Of a stretch of 64,000 nucleotides of DNA, positions 62,501-64,000 are shown piece after piece. Position 1 is the first letter of the stretch, and the number at the start of each line of letters is the position of its first letter. The position numbers and the translations under genes are program-made. Source of the stretch: Oceanispirochaeta sp963676905 (GTDB lineage: Bacteria; Spirochaetota; Spirochaetia; DSM-2461); assembly GCA_963676905.2 (NCBI GenBank), contig CAXXVE010000001.1:1054001-1118000 (forward strand). Direction: 5' to 3'. Below the pieces are notes generated by a model, which was not told where the DNA came from, made no database searches, and saw only the letters and a program-made list of their open reading frames with translations.

Positions 62501-63493
62501 ATGAAAAAAAGGATTTTTGCAGCAAGTCTCGCCCTTATGACACTGTTGGGAAGCATGGCTTTTGCCAATGGTCAGAGTGACGCTCCTGCAGCAGCGGATG
62601 ACGGAATTATCACCGTAGGTTACGCACAGGTCGGTGCCGAGTCCGACTGGAGAACAGCCAACACAGAATCATTCAAAAGCACCTTTGTTGAGAGCAACGG
62701 CTACAAACTGATTTTTGATGATGCACAGCAGAAACAGGAAAACCAGATCAAGGCCATCAGAAACTTTATTCAGCAGGATGTGGACTACATCGTAGTTGCA
62801 CCCGTTGTTGAAACAGGATGGGAAACAGTTCTCGGCGAAGCCAAGGCTGCCGGTATCCCCGTAATACTATCTGACAGAATGATGGACGTTTCCGATCCCA
62901 GTCTCTATACAGCATGGGTCGGTGGTAACTTCTATCAGGAAGGTGTCGACGGAATCAAATGGCTCAATGACTACCTCAAAAAGATCGGTAGAGACAGTGA
63001 AACCATCAACTGTGTCCTCCTTCAGGGAACCATTGGATCTTCTGCTCAGGTAGGAAGAACCCAGGGTATAACCGAAGGTGTTGATGCCAACCCCAATCTG
63101 AAACTTCTTGCCAAACAGACAGGTGAGTTTACACAGGCCAAAGGCCAGGAAGTTATGGAATCCATGCTGAAAGCCTATGACAACATCGATGTAGTATTCG
63201 CTGAAAACGACAACATGGCATTCGGTGCCATCGACGCCATCAAGGCTGTTGGTAAAGTTCCCGGAAAAGACATCATCATCGTTTCCTTCGACGCTGTACA
63301 TGAAGCATTCCTGAAAATGATTGACGGCGAAATCAACGCTTCTGTTGAGTGTAACCCCCTCCACGGACCCCGTGTATCAGAGATCATTCAGATCCTTGAA
63401 ACAGGCGGTTCTGTAGACAAGATCATGTATGTTCAGGAAGACGTTTACGACATGTTCAATGCCGAAGAAAAACTTCCCACAAGACAGTACTGA
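62501..63493 (+). CDS. ytfQ: Galactofuranose-type sugar-binding protein (YtfQ-like)
   Basis: The 330-residue binding protein has a cleavable signal peptide ending AFANGQSDA and strong YtfQ features: GYAQVGAESDWRTANTESF, DAQQKQENQIKAIRNF, VVAPVVETGWETVL, LQGTIGSSAQVGRTQG and SVECNPLHGP. In E. coli, YtfQ binds galactofuranose. I used the ATG at 62501 with AAGGAG 7 bases upstream. A terminator and then an ABC ATPase gene follow. It is the target-side homologue of the tethered protein at 58306, and the two share the same blocks. Confidence 0.92.
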   Translation: MKKRIFAASLALMTLLGSMAFANGQSDAPAAADDGIITVGYAQVGAESDWRTANTESFKSTFVESNGYKLIFDDAQQKQENQIKAIRNFIQQDVDYIVVAPVVETGWETVLGEAKAAGIPVILSDRMMDVSDPSLYTAWVGGNFYQEGVDGIKWLNDYLKKIGRDSETINCVLLQGTIGSSAQVGRTQGITEGVDANPNLKLLAKQTGEFTQAKGQEVMESMLKAYDNIDVVFAENDNMAFGAIDAIKAVGKVPGKDIIIVSFDAVHEAFLKMIDGEINASVECNPLHGPRVSEIIQILETGGSVDKIMYVQEDVYDMFNAEEKLPTRQY

Positions 63494-63507
63494 TTTTAGG
63501 TTCGAAT

Positions 63508-63548
63508 AAAAGGGCCTGCTCCCGATCAGGGAGCCGACCCTTTTTTTT
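63508..63548 (+). terminator. Terminator between the YtfQ-like and ATPase genes
   Basis: AAAGGG/CCCTTT and CTCCC/GGGAG pair in a two-part stem around loop GATCA, followed by a run of eight or more T residues. Read-through would give the ATPase at lower levels. Confidence 0.85.
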
Positions 63549-63629
63549 GCACCACGGACCTGGAATACGGCAGTATACTGTTGTCAGGTCGCCTTAGGGT
63601 GCAAATTCTAGCCCATGCCTGGAGGATCA

Positions 63630-64000
63630 ATGGAGAACGAAACAGTCCTGACCATGAGGAGTATCGACAAGGTATTTCCAGGGGTTCAGGCATTAAAAGA
63701 TGTTGATTTCACCCTGAAGAAGGGAGAAATACACGCCCTAATGGGAGAGAACGGAGCGGGAAAGAGCACTCTCATCAAGGTCCTTACCGGTGTATATATG
63801 AAGGACGGAGGTGAGATCCGGATCGATGGGATAAGCACTCCCATCATCAACCACTCTCCCGAAGAAGCCCAGAAAAACGGAATCAGTACGGTATATCAGG
63901 AGGTCAATCTCTGCCCCAATATATCGGTGGCGGAGAATATTTTTATAGGCCGCCAGCCCCTGACACCCTGGGGATCCGTCAACTGGAAGAAGATGAACCG
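63630..64000 (+). CDS. ytfR: Sugar ABC transporter ATPase, YtfR-like (cut by window end)
   Basis: The first 123 codons of a RbsA/MglA/YtfR-type double ATPase. Walker A is GENGAGKSTL (about 38-47), and the Q-loop region VYQEVNLCPNISVAENIFIG is typical of YtfR. GGAGG lies 5 bases before the ATG. It continues the galactofuranose-type importer begun by the YtfQ-like gene; permeases should follow outside the window. Confidence 0.9.
   Translation, partial: MENETVLTMRSIDKVFPGVQALKDVDFTLKKGEIHALMGENGAGKSTLIKVLTGVYMKDGGEIRIDGISTPIINHSPEEAQKNGISTVYQEVNLCPNISVAENIFIGRQPLTPWGSVNWKKMN

Overview
The window reads as a chromosome segment of a free-living, sugar-fermenting bacterium, most likely a spirochaete (Spirochaetaceae-like). 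This is inferred from the gene families and from signal peptides of several exported proteins that end in A-(A/N)-G-(Q/S), a pattern I associate with spirochaetal solute-binding proteins. No rRNA, tRNA, CRISPR array, prophage or insertion sequence was recognised. The genes are densely packed, and most belong to carbohydrate uptake and catabolism.

Layout. 1-4.0 kb: a truncated lipoprotein sugar-binding gene diverges from a LacI regulator and a GH36 alpha-galactosidase, with two LacI-type operators between them. 4.2-9.8 kb: an ammonium transporter fused to a GGDEF domain, a lipoate ligase, and a ChlI/ChlD-type chelatase gene that is split by a -1 frameshift at a dnaX-like A-AAA-AAG heptamer. 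9.8-19.4 kb: an apparent glucarate uptake and breakdown operon (ABC importer, glucarate dehydratase, DapA-family lyase, tartronate semialdehyde reductase) flanked by two IclR regulators and an iron alcohol dehydrogenase. 19.6-27.3 kb: an AraC regulator divergent from a cytoplasmic oligosaccharide cluster (GH5, GPH symporter, GH42, GH43). 27.3-39.5 kb: a polyol/pentose regulon with three dehydrogenases, two FGGY kinases, a LacI repressor, a ribose-type ABC importer and a HAD phosphatase. Copies of an AATCGATT-centred operator precede its main transcription units.

39.5-55.8 kb is mixed housekeeping and accessory content: a phosphoribosyltransferase, a serine hydrolase, MFS and MATE transporters, a YibE/F protein, alkaline phosphatase, a lipoamide-dehydrogenase-like flavoprotein with an OhrR-type regulator, two envelope proteins and several unknowns. 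56-64 kb holds a chemoreceptor and then a sugar-sensing module: a membrane-tethered YtfQ-like binding protein, a YesM-type histidine kinase and a YesN-type response regulator, directly before a YtfQ-type binding protein and its ABC ATPase, which is cut by the window end.

The genes fit together as a set of locally regulated sugar modules, each pairing an importer with its enzymes and a regulator. Three complete binding-protein genes are followed by a hairpin or terminator before the transporter genes, which would favour excess binding protein. The observations most worth follow-up are the frameshifted chelatase gene, the Amt-GGDEF fusion, the tethered binding-protein two-component module and the AATCGATT regulon.
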